A DNA stretch of 32,518 nucleotides from Caulobacter sp. (GTDB lineage Bacteria > Pseudomonadota > Alphaproteobacteria > Caulobacterales > Caulobacteraceae), in NCBI GenBank assembly GCA_029866155.1, contig JARWZW010000023.1, forward strand, positions 1 to 32,518, given 5' to 3'. A program made the position numbers and the translations under genes. The notes under the pieces are model-generated. The model did no database searches. It was given only the letters and a program-made list of their open reading frames with translations, and was not told the origin of the DNA. Shown one piece after another: positions 24,783 through 32,515 of the stretch. Every line of letters starts with the position of its first letter. Position 1 is the first letter of the stretch.

Positions 24783-24805
24783 TATTGGCATGATGCATGT
24801 CAATA
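24783..24805. promoter_or_regulatory. Operator-like palindrome upstream of the GST-like gene
   Basis: Arms TATTGGCATG (24783-24792) and CATGTCAATA (24796-24805) are inverted copies with one mismatch (9 of 10) around a 3-base centre ATG. It lies 7 bp after the serine hydrolase stop and 28 bp before the GST-like ATG, in a 58-bp gap. It has no T-run, so it is not a terminator. Size and symmetry suit a TetR-, MarR- or similar dimeric repressor, but no regulator gene is adjacent. Confidence 0.5.
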
Positions 24806-24833
24806 AAAAGCCGACGCGTTGGGGAATGACGCC

Positions 24834-25853
24834 ATGACCGCACAACAGCCTGTCGCCCTGCTGGGCGCGCCGGGTTCGCCCTATACCCGCAAGATGGTTG
24901 CGGTCCTGCGCTATCGCCGGATTCCCTATCGCCTGTTCTATCGCGGCCGGGAGCCGGCGGACTATCCCAGGGCCAAGGTGCCCTTGCTGCCGACCTTCTT
25001 CCTGCCGGACGCCGGCGGAACCCTGCAGGCGGTGACGGATTCCACGCCCTTGATCCAGCGGTTCGACGCCCAGTATCCGGACCGTCGCATCCGCCCAGAA
25101 AACCCGGTGATCGCCTTCCTCGACGCCCTGATCGAGGACTATGGCGACGAATGGCTGACCAAGGCGATGTTCCACTATCGCTGGGCCCATGCCCGGGACG
25201 CGGAGTTCGCCGGCCGGCTGCTGCCCACCTGGGGCCCCGTCCCCCTGGACGAAGACACCCTGCCGGCCATGGCCAAGATGATCAGCGACCGGCAGATCGG
25301 CCGGCTGCGCTATGTCGGCTCCAATCCAGAGACCGGGCCGGTGATCGAGGCCAGCTATGTTCGGCTGCTGGACGCCCTGGAACAGCATCTGGCCCGGCAC
25401 CCCTTCCTGCTGGGCGGTGCGCCGGGGGCCGGGGACTTTGCCCTCTATGGACAGCTGACCCAGCTGGCGGGGGTTGATCCCACACCCCTGGCCATCGCCC
25501 AGGATCGCGGCCCGCGGATCATGGGCTGGATCGGCATGCTGGAGGATCTTTCAGGGCTCGAGCCCGGGCCGATGTTCGATCCGGCCAATCTGCCGCCGAC
25601 CCTGATGGCCCTGCTGGCGGAAATGGGCCGGGTCTATCCGCCGCTGCTGCTGGCCAATGCGCAGGCGATCGCGGCCGGGGCGCAGTCCCTCGACACCGTC
25701 ATCGATGGCCAGGCCTGGAGCCAGCAAGCCTTTCCGTATCAGGCCAAATGCCTCAAATGGCTTCGGGAGGAACGGGCTGCACTCAGCGATGCAGGCCGCT
25801 CCCAGGCTGACAGCATCCTTGCCGGCACTGGCTGGGCATCGCTGTTCGGCTGA
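24834..25853 (+). CDS. Glutathione S-transferase-like protein
   Basis: A 339-residue protein with a thioredoxin-fold N-terminus (LLGAPGSPYTRKMVAVLRYRRIPYRLFYRG, residues about 9-38), then a Pro-rich turn and DSTPLIQRFDAQYPDRRI, the usual Ser/Thr-Pro region of GST N-domains. The helical C-domain follows, with HLARHPFLLGGAPGAGDFALYGQL (about 181-204), the typical Asp-containing capping motif. At 339 residues it is longer than the roughly 200-240 of classical GSTs, with an extra C-terminal segment. Reaction and substrate are not known. The ATG at 24834 is chosen over the TTG at 24819. The palindrome immediately upstream suggests specific regulation. Confidence 0.82.
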   Translation: MTAQQPVALLGAPGSPYTRKMVAVLRYRRIPYRLFYRGREPADYPRAKVPLLPTFFLPDAGGTLQAVTDSTPLIQRFDAQYPDRRIRPENPVIAFLDALIEDYGDEWLTKAMFHYRWAHARDAEFAGRLLPTWGPVPLDEDTLPAMAKMISDRQIGRLRYVGSNPETGPVIEASYVRLLDALEQHLARHPFLLGGAPGAGDFALYGQLTQLAGVDPTPLAIAQDRGPRIMGWIGMLEDLSGLEPGPMFDPANLPPTLMALLAEMGRVYPPLLLANAQAIAAGAQSLDTVIDGQAWSQQAFPYQAKCLKWLREERAALSDAGRSQADSILAGTGWASLFG

Positions 25854-25867
25854 CGTGACCGAACGCT

Positions 25868-26971
25868 TCAGAGGTCCAGGCGGTAGACGTCCACCCCGAT
25901 GGCGAAGGCCCGGGTGACCCGGCCGGCCTGGACCACCCGGATCTTGTTGACCGCCCGGCCGAAGGCCACCGGCGCCCAGGTCCGGCCGCCGTCGCGGGTC
26001 TCATAGCCGCCGGCCCGGCAGCCGACCCAGCCCCACTGGTCGTTGACAAAGCCGATGCCGAACTCCTGCACGCCAGCCTCGACGACCAGATCCAGTTCCT
26101 GCCAGCTGGCCCCGCCGTCGACGGTCTTGATCACCAGGCGACGGGTGTTTTCCGGGCTGTCGAGATAGCTCTGGACGGTGGCGTAGCCGACCCGGGCCGA
26201 GGGCCAGCTCATCTTCCAGCAGTTCTCGAACGGCCGGTTTGACCGGTAGACCGGCGCCCAGTTCAGTCCGCCATCGGTGGTCCGCAGGATCATGGCGTTG
26301 GCCTGTTCCAGGTCGGCGCTGGAGGCAGCGCAGAGGAACCCGGTCGAGGGACTGAGGAACCTCACGTCCAGGATCATGCCGATCTGGCTGGACAGGTCCT
26401 GGACGCTCCAGGTCTGGCCGCTGTCCCGGGAGGACAGGATGGCCGGCGGACCGCCGACCCGGCCGGCAGCATGGATGATATGGCCGGTGCGGACCTCGCC
26501 CTGGAAGATCTGCTTCACCGGCAGGATGTCGATCCCGCAGATGCCGCCCACGGCCTCGATCCCCGGCGCCGTGATCGCCGTCCAGGTTCGTCCGCCATCC
26601 TCGGTGCGATAGAGGGGCTTCTGATCAGAGACATTGGGATAGTAGCCGACCCCGACATTGCCCAGGAACCCGACCTTGTCGTCGATGAAGCCCAGGGCGC
26701 GGATGAAGGTCCCGGGCTGTTCCCAGACGGCCGACCAGGTCTCGCCGCCATCGACGGTCTGGTAGAGCTTGCCGGCGCCATTGCCGTACCAGCCGATGTC
26801 GGGACTGGCGAAGGCGATGTCGTCCTGCTTGCCCGGATAGGCCACAGTGCTGAGCTTTCGCCACGGAGTGGCGGTCTGAGCCCTGGCCGTCGCCGGCAGG
26901 GCCGCGGCGGCCCCCGTCGCCAGAACGCCCAGACCCAGGCCCCGCCGTGAAGGCCTCTGTGTCAGCGTCAT
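25868..26971 (-). CDS. Exported BNR/YCF48-like repeat protein
   Basis: A 367-residue protein. The N-terminus RPSRRGLGLGVLATGAAAALPATARAQ is a Tat-type signal (SRRGLGL) ending in ARAQ. The mature part consists of repeats of the asparagine-box or BNR type: TVDGGETWSAV, TEDGGRTWTAI, SRDSGQTWSVQ, TTDGGLNWAPV, TVDGGASWQEL and TRDGGRTWAPV. This is a beta-propeller like the YCF48/HCF136 photosystem II assembly factor and sialidase-like proteins. Catalytic residues of sialidases were not identified. It is a likely periplasmic binding or scaffolding protein, with no known partner. The ATG at 26971 starts the Tat signal; the longer frame to 27019 is not needed. Confidence 0.82.
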   Translation of the reverse strand: MTLTQRPSRRGLGLGVLATGAAAALPATARAQTATPWRKLSTVAYPGKQDDIAFASPDIGWYGNGAGKLYQTVDGGETWSAVWEQPGTFIRALGFIDDKVGFLGNVGVGYYPNVSDQKPLYRTEDGGRTWTAITAPGIEAVGGICGIDILPVKQIFQGEVRTGHIIHAAGRVGGPPAILSSRDSGQTWSVQDLSSQIGMILDVRFLSPSTGFLCAASSADLEQANAMILRTTDGGLNWAPVYRSNRPFENCWKMSWPSARVGYATVQSYLDSPENTRRLVIKTVDGGASWQELDLVVEAGVQEFGIGFVNDQWGWVGCRAGGYETRDGGRTWAPVAFGRAVNKIRVVQAGRVTRAFAIGVDVYRLDL

Positions 26972-27149
26972 GCCTGTTCTCGCTCCGGAGGGCCTGGCCA
27001 CCCCTGTGACCGGACCCATCCCGAGTCGAAACCTACCGAGCCCTGCCCCTTCGACAAGCGCTGGAGACCTGAAAATCTGGACCGTGAAGGCGAATTAATC
27101 CGGCCAGCGGCGACGACCGGGCCGGGTCCCGGCCGTCCGCAATCCAGCG

Positions 27150-28301
27150 TCAGAACCCGTGAGCGGCGAGCCAGCCCGATACGGCCTCGACAGCCTTGGG
27201 CAACAGGTCCGGCCGCTCGATGTAGTAGTGGTCGGCGCCCTCGATATCGACATAGGTCTTGTCGGGGCTGGCAAGCGCTTCGAACAGCCGTGCGGCGTGG
27301 CTGGGGGTGCAGGCGAGGTCTGCGGTGTTGTTGATCACCAGGGCGGGGCAGCGGATCCGGCCGGCATTGATCACCCCGTTGGCCGGGCTCTCGTCATAGC
27401 TCCATTGCGAGAGCCAGGACCGCAGGGTGGTGAAGCGGCCGAGGCCCACCGGCCCGTCATTGGCGATCTGCGGCTCTCCCAGATAGCAGGTATGGGGCCG
27501 GCGGTCGGACGGGTCCTGGGTCGGGTCGGTCCAGCGAACGTCGCTCATGGTGCCCATGACCACAAAGGGACGTTCCATAGCGGGCTGGCCCGAAGCCTTC
27601 AGCTCGGCCAGGGTCTGTTTCACCCGGGCGGTGATGCGGCGGTTGCGGGCGATCTGGCCGGCGCGGAAACGGGCGACAAAGGCCTCGCTATAGGGCGGCT
27701 GATGAGGACAGGCCGGATCATAGAGATTCAGCTCGGGGTCCCGGTCGAAGGGCCGGTCCTCGTCGGTTATGGAAGGGTCCATCCATTCGGTCATGGTCAC
27801 CGACCGGCTGATATGGGCCGCCAGAAGCATGACCCCGTCTGCCGGCTGCAGGTTTGCGGCGGTCAGATCGACATCGTCGCCCGCCGACGTGGCGGTGATG
27901 GTCGGGTGCTCGGCCTGGTCCTGATAGAAGAGCGACAGGGACCCGCCGCCGGACCAGCCGCCCATGACCACCTTTTCATAACCGAACCGCTGCTTGAGGT
28001 CCGCGATACAGGCGCCCAGGTCGAGAACGCATTTTTCCAGGATGAGGGCCGTGTCGTTACCGCGATAGCGGGTGTTGCAATAGATGATGTGGTGGCCGGC
28101 CCTGGCGAGCGCCGTGACCAGGGGCAGGAAGGAACCACCGCCGATCGGGTGGGTGAACAGCAGGGCGGTCTTCGACTCGCCTGCCTCGGGGCGGATGCGC
28201 ATGCATTCCACAAAGACCCGCCCCGTCGGGCCGCCATAGACCTCCTTCAGCCGGCTTTCTTCCTTGTAGACGTAGCCATAGGGCTCCCTGACGACGTTCA
28301 T
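27150..28301 (-). CDS. Alpha/beta hydrolase family protein
   Basis: A 383-residue hydrolase. The oxyanion region is around HPIGGGSF (51-58), the nucleophile elbow is GGWSGGGS with Ser117, the acid is likely Asp in NNTADLACTPSHAAR, and the catalytic His is near EGADHYY (about 364-370). The length and the large insertion between nucleophile and acid suggest a cap domain. A strong GGGGAGAAGG ribosome site precedes the ATG. It is divergent from the VOC-family gene across 119 bp, so the two may share control and a substrate. The reaction (ester or amide hydrolysis) is not determinable. Confidence 0.87.
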   Translation of the reverse strand: MNVVREPYGYVYKEESRLKEVYGGPTGRVFVECMRIRPEAGESKTALLFTHPIGGGSFLPLVTALARAGHHIIYCNTRYRGNDTALILEKCVLDLGACIADLKQRFGYEKVVMGGWSGGGSLSLFYQDQAEHPTITATSAGDDVDLTAANLQPADGVMLLAAHISRSVTMTEWMDPSITDEDRPFDRDPELNLYDPACPHQPPYSEAFVARFRAGQIARNRRITARVKQTLAELKASGQPAMERPFVVMGTMSDVRWTDPTQDPSDRRPHTCYLGEPQIANDGPVGLGRFTTLRSWLSQWSYDESPANGVINAGRIRCPALVINNTADLACTPSHAARLFEALASPDKTYVDIEGADHYYIERPDLLPKAVEAVSGWLAAHGF

Positions 28302-28420
28302 GGCCTTCTCCCCGATCTTTTCCGTTTTTGAAGCTCACGGCTGGCGCGAAGTCTAGACGCGGTTGCGCATCACGGGCGGTCAATGTTTTGATGGGTCCAA
28401 GAAAAAATCAGGGGGACCCC

Positions 28421-29104
28421 ATGGCCCAGCAACCGAGCGGCATTCATCACCTCGCCTTCATGGCCGGGGACATCAAGAAGCACATCGACTTCTTTTCCCA
28501 GGTCATGGGGTGCCCGCTGGTCGCGCTGTTTGACATGCATGGCGTGCCAGGCGGGCTTCATGCCTTCCTGCGGATGAACGACCACAGCTATTTCTCGATC
28601 GTCCAACTCCCAAAAGTCGACGACATTCCGATCGAGCTGGGCAAGACCCATGCTGGCAACGGCGCCCTGCCCTCGGCCCCCGGCACCCTGCAGCATCTGG
28701 CCTTCCGGGCGGATTCCCATGCCGATCTGCTGGCCATGCGCGACCGGATCCGCAGCCACGGGGTCAATGTCATCGGCCCCATCGACCATGGCATGTGCCA
28801 TTCGATCTATTTCGCCGGGCCCGACCAGATGACCCTGGAGGTCGCGGCGTCGCAGACGGCGATCGATCCGAAACGCTGGATAGACCCGGCGGTGCTGGAA
28901 AAGGCCGGCATCAACGCCGAAGAGGCCGCCCGCTTCCGGGCCCCTGCCGCCTTTGACGGCGCATCCCCCGTTCCACAGCCCGCGTTTGATCCGGACAAGC
29001 CGCACATGGCCTATCCGCGGGAAATGTATCTTCAGATGCTCAAGGCGCCGGACGAGGCCATTGCAGCAGGGGCGTCGTACAATCAGCCGCCTGTTCCGGC
29101 CTGA
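28421..29104 (+). CDS. VOC family protein (glyoxalase/extradiol dioxygenase fold)
   Basis: A 227-residue protein with the vicinal oxygen chelate fold. It begins GIHHLAFMAGDIKKHIDFF (His9/His10), has LQHLAFRADSHADLLAM midway, and MTLEVAAS at about residue 145, giving the His, His and Glu that typically bind one metal ion. A C-terminal tail of about 70 residues contains a proline-rich part (PVPQPAFDPDKPHMAYP). Members include glyoxalase I, extradiol dioxygenases and fosfomycin-resistance proteins. The ATG at 28421 has CAGGGGGA upstream; the longer frame from 28328 runs through the intergenic region. It is divergent from the alpha/beta hydrolase. Confidence 0.85.
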   Translation: MAQQPSGIHHLAFMAGDIKKHIDFFSQVMGCPLVALFDMHGVPGGLHAFLRMNDHSYFSIVQLPKVDDIPIELGKTHAGNGALPSAPGTLQHLAFRADSHADLLAMRDRIRSHGVNVIGPIDHGMCHSIYFAGPDQMTLEVAASQTAIDPKRWIDPAVLEKAGINAEEAARFRAPAAFDGASPVPQPAFDPDKPHMAYPREMYLQMLKAPDEAIAAGASYNQPPVPA

Positions 29105-29119
29105 TCCGGGGCGACAGGC

Positions 29120-29140
29120 GGTCGTCATATCTTGACGACC
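29120..29140. terminator. Hairpin after the VOC gene
   Basis: GGTCGTCA (29120-29127) and TGACGACC (29133-29140) pair perfectly around a 5-base loop, 16 bases after the VOC stop. No T-run follows, so it may be a weak or bidirectional terminator, or the start of the REP-like element that overlaps it. Confidence 0.45.
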
Positions 29141-29208
29141 CCCTCCGTCGGCCGGCTATCGCCAGCCGCCACCTCCTCCGCAACGGGCCTGCGGCCCTGG
29201 GGGAGGAT
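29137..29208. repeat. REP-like intergenic palindrome between VOC and rpoH genes
   Basis: The segment begins CCCCCTCCGTCGGCCGGC and continues with ACCTCCTCCG and then TGGGGGAGGAT. CCTCC (29172-29176) can pair with GGAGG (29202-29206), with an inner GGGCC-TGC-GGCCC stem. This arrangement recalls the CCCTCCGTCGGC...ACCTCCCCC...GGGGGAGGA elements common between convergent genes in alphaproteobacteria. It also sits at the 3' ends of both converging genes, so it may act as their terminator. Copy number in the genome cannot be seen from one window. Confidence 0.5.
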
Positions 29209-29210
29209 AC

Positions 29211-30098
29211 TCAGGCGTTGACCAGGTTCCGTTCCCGGGCGGCGGTCTGCATGGCCTTCTGCAGTTTCTCGAAGGCGCGGACCTCGATCTGACGGACCCG
29301 TTCACGGCTGACGCCGTACTGAGCGGCCAGTTCTTCCAGGGTCGATGGGTCATCCTTCAGCCGGCGCTCGGTCATGATATGGCGCTCGCGGTCGGTCAGT
29401 TCGGCCATGGCCTCTTCCAGCAGGCCCATCCGCAGGGACTTTTCCTCGTCCTCGGCCAGACGGGTTTCCTGGCTGACCTGGGTGTCATCGGCCAGCCAGT
29501 CCTGCCATTCGGCGTCGCCATCAACCCGCATGGGAGCATTGAGCGAGGCGTCCGGACCGGAAAGACGGCGGTTCATCGAAATGACCTCGTCCTCCAGCAC
29601 GCCCAGCTTGGTGGCGATCTGGGTCACCTGTTCGGGACGCATGTCGCCGTCCTCGAAGGCGCTGATCTGGCTCTTGGCCTTGCGCAGGTTGAAGAACAGC
29701 TTCTTCTGGGCCGCCGTGGTGCCCATCTTTACCAGGGACCAGCTGCGCAGGATGTATTCCTGGATCGAGGCGCGAATCCACCACATGGCGTAGGTCGCCA
29801 GGCGGAAACCCTTGTCCGGCTCGAACTTCTTGACCGCCTGCATCAGCCCGACATTGCCTTCGCTGATCACCTCGCCGATGGGCAGTCCGTAGCCGCGGTA
29901 GCCCATGGCGATCTTGGCCACGAGCCTCAGGTGACTGGTGACCATGCGATGGGCGGCCTCGGGGTCTTCATGCTCTTTCCAGCGCTTGGCCAGCATGAAC
30001 TCCTCGTCGCGGGCAAGCATCGGGAACTTGCGGATCTCGCTGAGATACCGGGACAGACCGCCATCGGGCGACATCACGGAAACAGAAGTGGCGGCCAT
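29211..30098 (-). CDS. rpoH: RNA polymerase sigma-32 factor RpoH
   Basis: A 295-residue sigma-70 family factor for the heat-shock regulon. Region 2 contains RLVAKIAMGYRGYGLPIGEVISEGNVGLMQAV and the melting helix RLATYAMWWIRASIQEYILRSWSL. The RpoH box QKKLFFNLRKAK (131-142) is diagnostic. Region 4 has TLEELAAQYGVSRERVRQIEVRAFEKL. Sequence and length are Caulobacter-like. It is transcribed away from csp across about 300 bp that include a perfect hairpin at 30231-30249, probably in the rpoH leader. A clean sigma-32 promoter was not recognised by eye. Confidence 0.96.
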   Translation of the reverse strand: MAATSVSVMSPDGGLSRYLSEIRKFPMLARDEEFMLAKRWKEHEDPEAAHRMVTSHLRLVAKIAMGYRGYGLPIGEVISEGNVGLMQAVKKFEPDKGFRLATYAMWWIRASIQEYILRSWSLVKMGTTAAQKKLFFNLRKAKSQISAFEDGDMRPEQVTQIATKLGVLEDEVISMNRRLSGPDASLNAPMRVDGDAEWQDWLADDTQVSQETRLAEDEEKSLRMGLLEEAMAELTDRERHIMTERRLKDDPSTLEELAAQYGVSRERVRQIEVRAFEKLQKAMQTAARERNLVNA

Positions 30099-30230
30099 CT
30101 TGATCTATCCCCTCACAAACGACAGGCGATTTTCAGCGTCCACCCGCACCCGGCATGAACCGCCCCACCCCGTCATGGTTCCACATAGGAACCCAATCTG
30201 GCCGCTTGAAGGCCATGACGCATTTGTAAT

Positions 30231-30249
30231 CCTGAGCGTGGCGCTCAGG
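30231..30249 (-). promoter_or_regulatory. Perfect hairpin in the rpoH upstream region
   Basis: CCTGAGCG (30231-30238) and CGCTCAGG (30242-30249) pair perfectly around a 3-base loop, about 130-150 bases before the rpoH ATG. On the minus strand a possible promoter lies just upstream (CTGACA, 17 bases, CGATAC), so the hairpin would be near the 5' end of the transcript. It has no following T-run. It may stabilise the mRNA, or regulate it; this is inference. Confidence 0.4.
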
Positions 30250-30326
30250 TATCGAAAACCCCTGAGTCGGTTGTCAGAAAAAATGCAACGCCAGGGGGGC
30301 CCTGACGGCCGCCGGTCCGCCAACGC

Positions 30327-30359
30327 AAAACGGGCCGGCTCCCAAAGGGAACCGGCCCG
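30327..30359 (-). terminator. Intrinsic terminator of the cold-shock gene
   Basis: CGGGCCGGCTCCC (30331-30343) and GGGAACCGGCCCG (30347-30359) form a 13-bp stem with one G-T wobble on the transcript and a 3-base loop. On the minus strand it is followed by four T residues (30330-30327). It lies 40 bases after the csp stop and separates csp from rpoH. Confidence 0.88.
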
Positions 30360-30398
30360 CTCTTGATCACAATCCGCCCGAAGGCGGATCGGTTTGGC

Positions 30399-30605
30399 TT
30401 ACGCCTGGAGGCTGCCAGCGGACATCTTGCCGCTGCGGCTGTCGCGTTCCAGTTCGTAGTTGATCTTCTGGCCTTCGTTCAACGAACGCAGACCGGCCTT
30501 CTCCACCGCGGAGATGTGGACGAACACGTCAGCGCCGCCTTCATCAGGTTGGATGAAGCCGAAGCCCTTGGTGCCATTGAACCACTTGACGGTGCCGGTA
30601 GCCAT
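30399..30605 (-). CDS. Cold-shock domain protein, CspA family
   Basis: A 68-residue protein with one cold-shock domain. RNP1 is KGFGFI (13-18) and RNP2 is VFVHI (27-31), and the start [14 protein letters not shown] is typical. These proteins bind single-stranded RNA and DNA, act as RNA chaperones, and are often induced by cold or in stationary phase. Its own terminator follows, and a 283-bp region upstream separates it from a divergent small gene, leaving room for a long leader. An AAGGAC stands about 10 bases before the ATG. Confidence 0.94.
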   Translation of the reverse strand: MATGTVKWFNGTKGFGFIQPDEGGADVFVHISAVEKAGLRSLNEGQKINYELERDSRSGKMSAGSLQA

Positions 30606-30835
30606 TTGAGTTTAGTCCTTTAGTGCATAGAATTTGCCCGCACGAAAACCTCGGGCGGACAATCAAAGTTCGATGGGGATCGGGGTGCAGGTCCGGGCGC
30701 TTCAGATTTTGAAGCAAAGGATATACGGCCGAACCGAAACGAATTCGATGAGGCATCATCCTCTTCTTTTGCCTCCTTGGCAAGCTGAAACCAAAAAAAC
30801 TTGGTCAGCCATTCAAAACCAACCGGAAATACCGC

Positions 30836-30841
30836 TATAAT
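30836..30841 (+). promoter_or_regulatory. Possible -10 element of the 30889 gene
   Basis: A perfect TATAAT lies 47 bp before the ATG at 30889. TTCAAA (30812-30817), 18 bases upstream, is a weak -35. A GGAG ribosome site stands 6 bases before the ATG. The rest of the 30606-30888 gap is expected to hold the csp leader on the other strand. Confidence 0.4.
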
Positions 30842-30888
30842 CGGGTGAAATCTGTCGCGCCGCGGCGGAGCAGGACTCCGGAGCGCCC

Positions 30889-31128
30889 ATGTCCCTTCTC
30901 GAAAAAATCCCAACCATGAGCGATGAGCAGGTGGTCAACCTTCTGGCCAACGCCAGGCGGCTGGGCGAGTCAGGCGACCCCCGTCAGCAGGCTGCGGCTG
31001 GCGAGATCCTGCCGGCCCTGGAAGCCGAGGCCCTGGCCCGCAAGTCGGCCAAGCTGGCGGCGGCGGCGACCAAGCGCGCTGCTGCACCGCCCCGGAAGAA
31101 GAAGGTCGTGGCCGTCGCCGCGGCCTGA
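30889..31128 (+). CDS. Small Ala/Lys-tailed protein, unknown function
   Basis: A 79-residue protein I do not recognise. The first half (MSLLEKIPTMSDEQVVNLLANARRLG, then QAAAGEILPALEAEALARK) predicts two amphipathic helices. The second half is a basic Ala/Lys tail (AAAATKRAAAPPRKKKVVAVAAA) like histone H1-type tails. Coding is supported by a GGAG ribosome site 6 bases before the ATG, a strong GC bias at third positions and a possible TATAAT upstream. It converges on carA with a 14-bp gap and is divergent from csp. Nucleic-acid binding is possible given the tail, but is inference only. Confidence 0.8.
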   Translation: MSLLEKIPTMSDEQVVNLLANARRLGESGDPRQQAAAGEILPALEAEALARKSAKLAAAATKRAAAPPRKKKVVAVAAA

Positions 31129-31142
31129 GTTGATCTATCGGG

Positions 31143-32309
31143 CTACCGCGCCGCGTCCATCAATCCCGCGAACCGCTCGAACAGATAGAGGCTGTCGGTC
31201 GGACCGGGCGAGGCCTCAGGATGATGCTGCACGCTGAACACAGGCCTGCCCTTCAGGGCCAGGCCGGCGTTGCTGCCATCAAACAGTGAGACATGGGTTT
31301 CCACCACGGGCTCTGGCAGACTGTCACGGTCGACCGTGAAGCCGTGATTCATGGACACGATCTCCACCTTGCCGGTGGTCAGGTCCTTGACGGGATGGTT
31401 GGCGCCGTGATGCCCCTGCTCCATCTTCACGGTGCGGGCGCCCAGGGCCAGGGCCAGCATCTGGTGACCCAGGCAAATGCCGAATACCGGCTTGCCGCTA
31501 TCGACCAGCTTGCGGATCTCGGGAACTGAATAGACCCCCGTCGCCGCCGGGTCGCCCGGACCGTTGGACAGCAGCACCCCGTCCGGATTGCGCGCGAGGA
31601 TGTCCTCGGCGCAGGTATCGGCCGGCACCACCGTAGCGCGGGCGCCGATGGAGGCCAAGCTGCGCAGGATGTTGCGCTTGACCCCGTAGTCGATCACCAC
31701 GACTTCGTACTTCGGCGTTTGGCCCAGCTTTGAATAGCCTTCGGGCCAGGACCACAGTCCCTCGTCCCAGGTGAAGGTCTGGCGGGTCGTGGCGTCCTTG
31801 GCCAGGTCCAGGCCGACCAGCCCGCTCCAGGCGCGGGCCCGGGCGACCAGGGCCGGAATATCGAACTGTCCGTCCGGGCTGTGGGCGATCACCGCATGCG
31901 GCATGCCCTTCTCGCGGATGGCCTTGGTCAGGGCCCGGGTATCGACCCCGGCCAGGCCGATCACGCCTCGACGGCCCATCCAGTCATTGAGGGTGGCGTC
32001 CGAACGCCAGTTGGCCGGCAGGGTCGGGACATCGCGGAAGATGGCGCCCCGGGCCGCCGTTTCGGCGCCGCCGCTGATCTGTTCCAGGTCTTCCAGGTTC
32101 GTCCCGACATTGCCCATATGGGGAAAGGTGAAGGCGACGATCTGGGCCATGTAGCTGGGGTCGGTCAGGATCTCCTGATAGCCGGTCATGGCGGTGTTGA
32201 AACAGACCTCGCCAACCGCCTCGCCCGCAGCCCCGACTCCGATCCCCTGAAGAACAGTGCCATCTGCGAGCACGAGCAGACCGGTAACGCCGGGCAACAG
32301 ATCGGTCAT
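31143..32309 (-). CDS. carA: Carbamoyl-phosphate synthase small subunit CarA
   Basis: A 388-residue glutaminase subunit that feeds ammonia to CarB for carbamoyl phosphate, used in arginine and pyrimidine synthesis. The N-terminal CPSase_sm_chain domain has [17 protein letters not shown]. The C-terminal class I amidotransferase domain has [21 protein letters not shown], the nucleophile Cys279 in FGICLGHQ, and His363 with Glu365 in [10 protein letters not shown]. The ATG at 32309 is preferred; a TTG nine codons upstream (32336) is less likely, although the ribosome site (GGAG, 10 bases) is weak. carB is not in the window. Confidence 0.95.
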   Translation of the reverse strand: MTDLLPGVTGLLVLADGTVLQGIGVGAAGEAVGEVCFNTAMTGYQEILTDPSYMAQIVAFTFPHMGNVGTNLEDLEQISGGAETAARGAIFRDVPTLPANWRSDATLNDWMGRRGVIGLAGVDTRALTKAIREKGMPHAVIAHSPDGQFDIPALVARARAWSGLVGLDLAKDATTRQTFTWDEGLWSWPEGYSKLGQTPKYEVVVIDYGVKRNILRSLASIGARATVVPADTCAEDILARNPDGVLLSNGPGDPAATGVYSVPEIRKLVDSGKPVFGICLGHQMLALALGARTVKMEQGHHGANHPVKDLTTGKVEIVSMNHGFTVDRDSLPEPVVETHVSLFDGSNAGLALKGRPVFSVQHHPEASPGPTDSLYLFERFAGLMDAAR

Positions 32310-32347
32310 GAGCGTGAATCTCCGGCGGGTGGGCAAACGGGCGCGTT

Positions 32348-32374
32348 GGTAGGGACTGTCGGGGCGCGGGTCAA
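32348..32374 (-). promoter_or_regulatory. Possible carA promoter
   Basis: On the minus strand TTGACC (32374-32369) is followed after 15 bases by CCTACC (32353-32348), resembling the Caulobacter housekeeping pattern (TTGAC, spacer, then a CTA-containing element). It would place the transcript start about 30 bases before the carA ATG. No obvious arginine or pyrimidine leader was seen. Confidence 0.35.
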
Positions 32375-32461
32375 ACGCTTATCACGGACGGGCGGGTCAG
32401 GCGGCGCGAACATGCCGCGGGTGCAGCCAAAGTGCGTGCTTCGACACGCCTGCTGCTCAGG

Positions 32462-32515
32462 CTGCTCAGCATGACGATTTTATTGAAGTTGCACAGTTTT
32501 CGTCATGCTGAGTAG
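32462..32515. repeat. REP-like inverted repeat at the window edge
   Basis: CTGCTCAGCATGACGA (32462-32477) and TCGTCATGCTGAGTAG (32500-32515) are inverted copies matching at 15 of 16 positions, around a 22-base A+T-rich loop. The preceding GTGCTTCGACACGCCTGC is typical of the interspersed CTCAGCATGACG-type repeats found in many alphaproteobacteria. The element may continue past the window end. It lies upstream of carA. Confidence 0.6.

Noticed and set aside
27119..27134. GGCCGGG-CCCGGCC palindrome between the hydrolase and the BNR gene
   Set aside because: The loop would be too short for a stable hairpin of full length, and such GC palindromes are common by chance in DNA of this composition.
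27159..28331. 390-codon plus-strand open frame opposite the alpha/beta hydrolase
   Set aside because: It is the complement of a gene with clear catalytic motifs and has no recognisable domain.
30620..30913. 97-codon minus-strand frame over the csp upstream region
   Set aside because: No ribosome site fits its start, it overlaps the start of the plus-strand small gene, and composition does not look coding.
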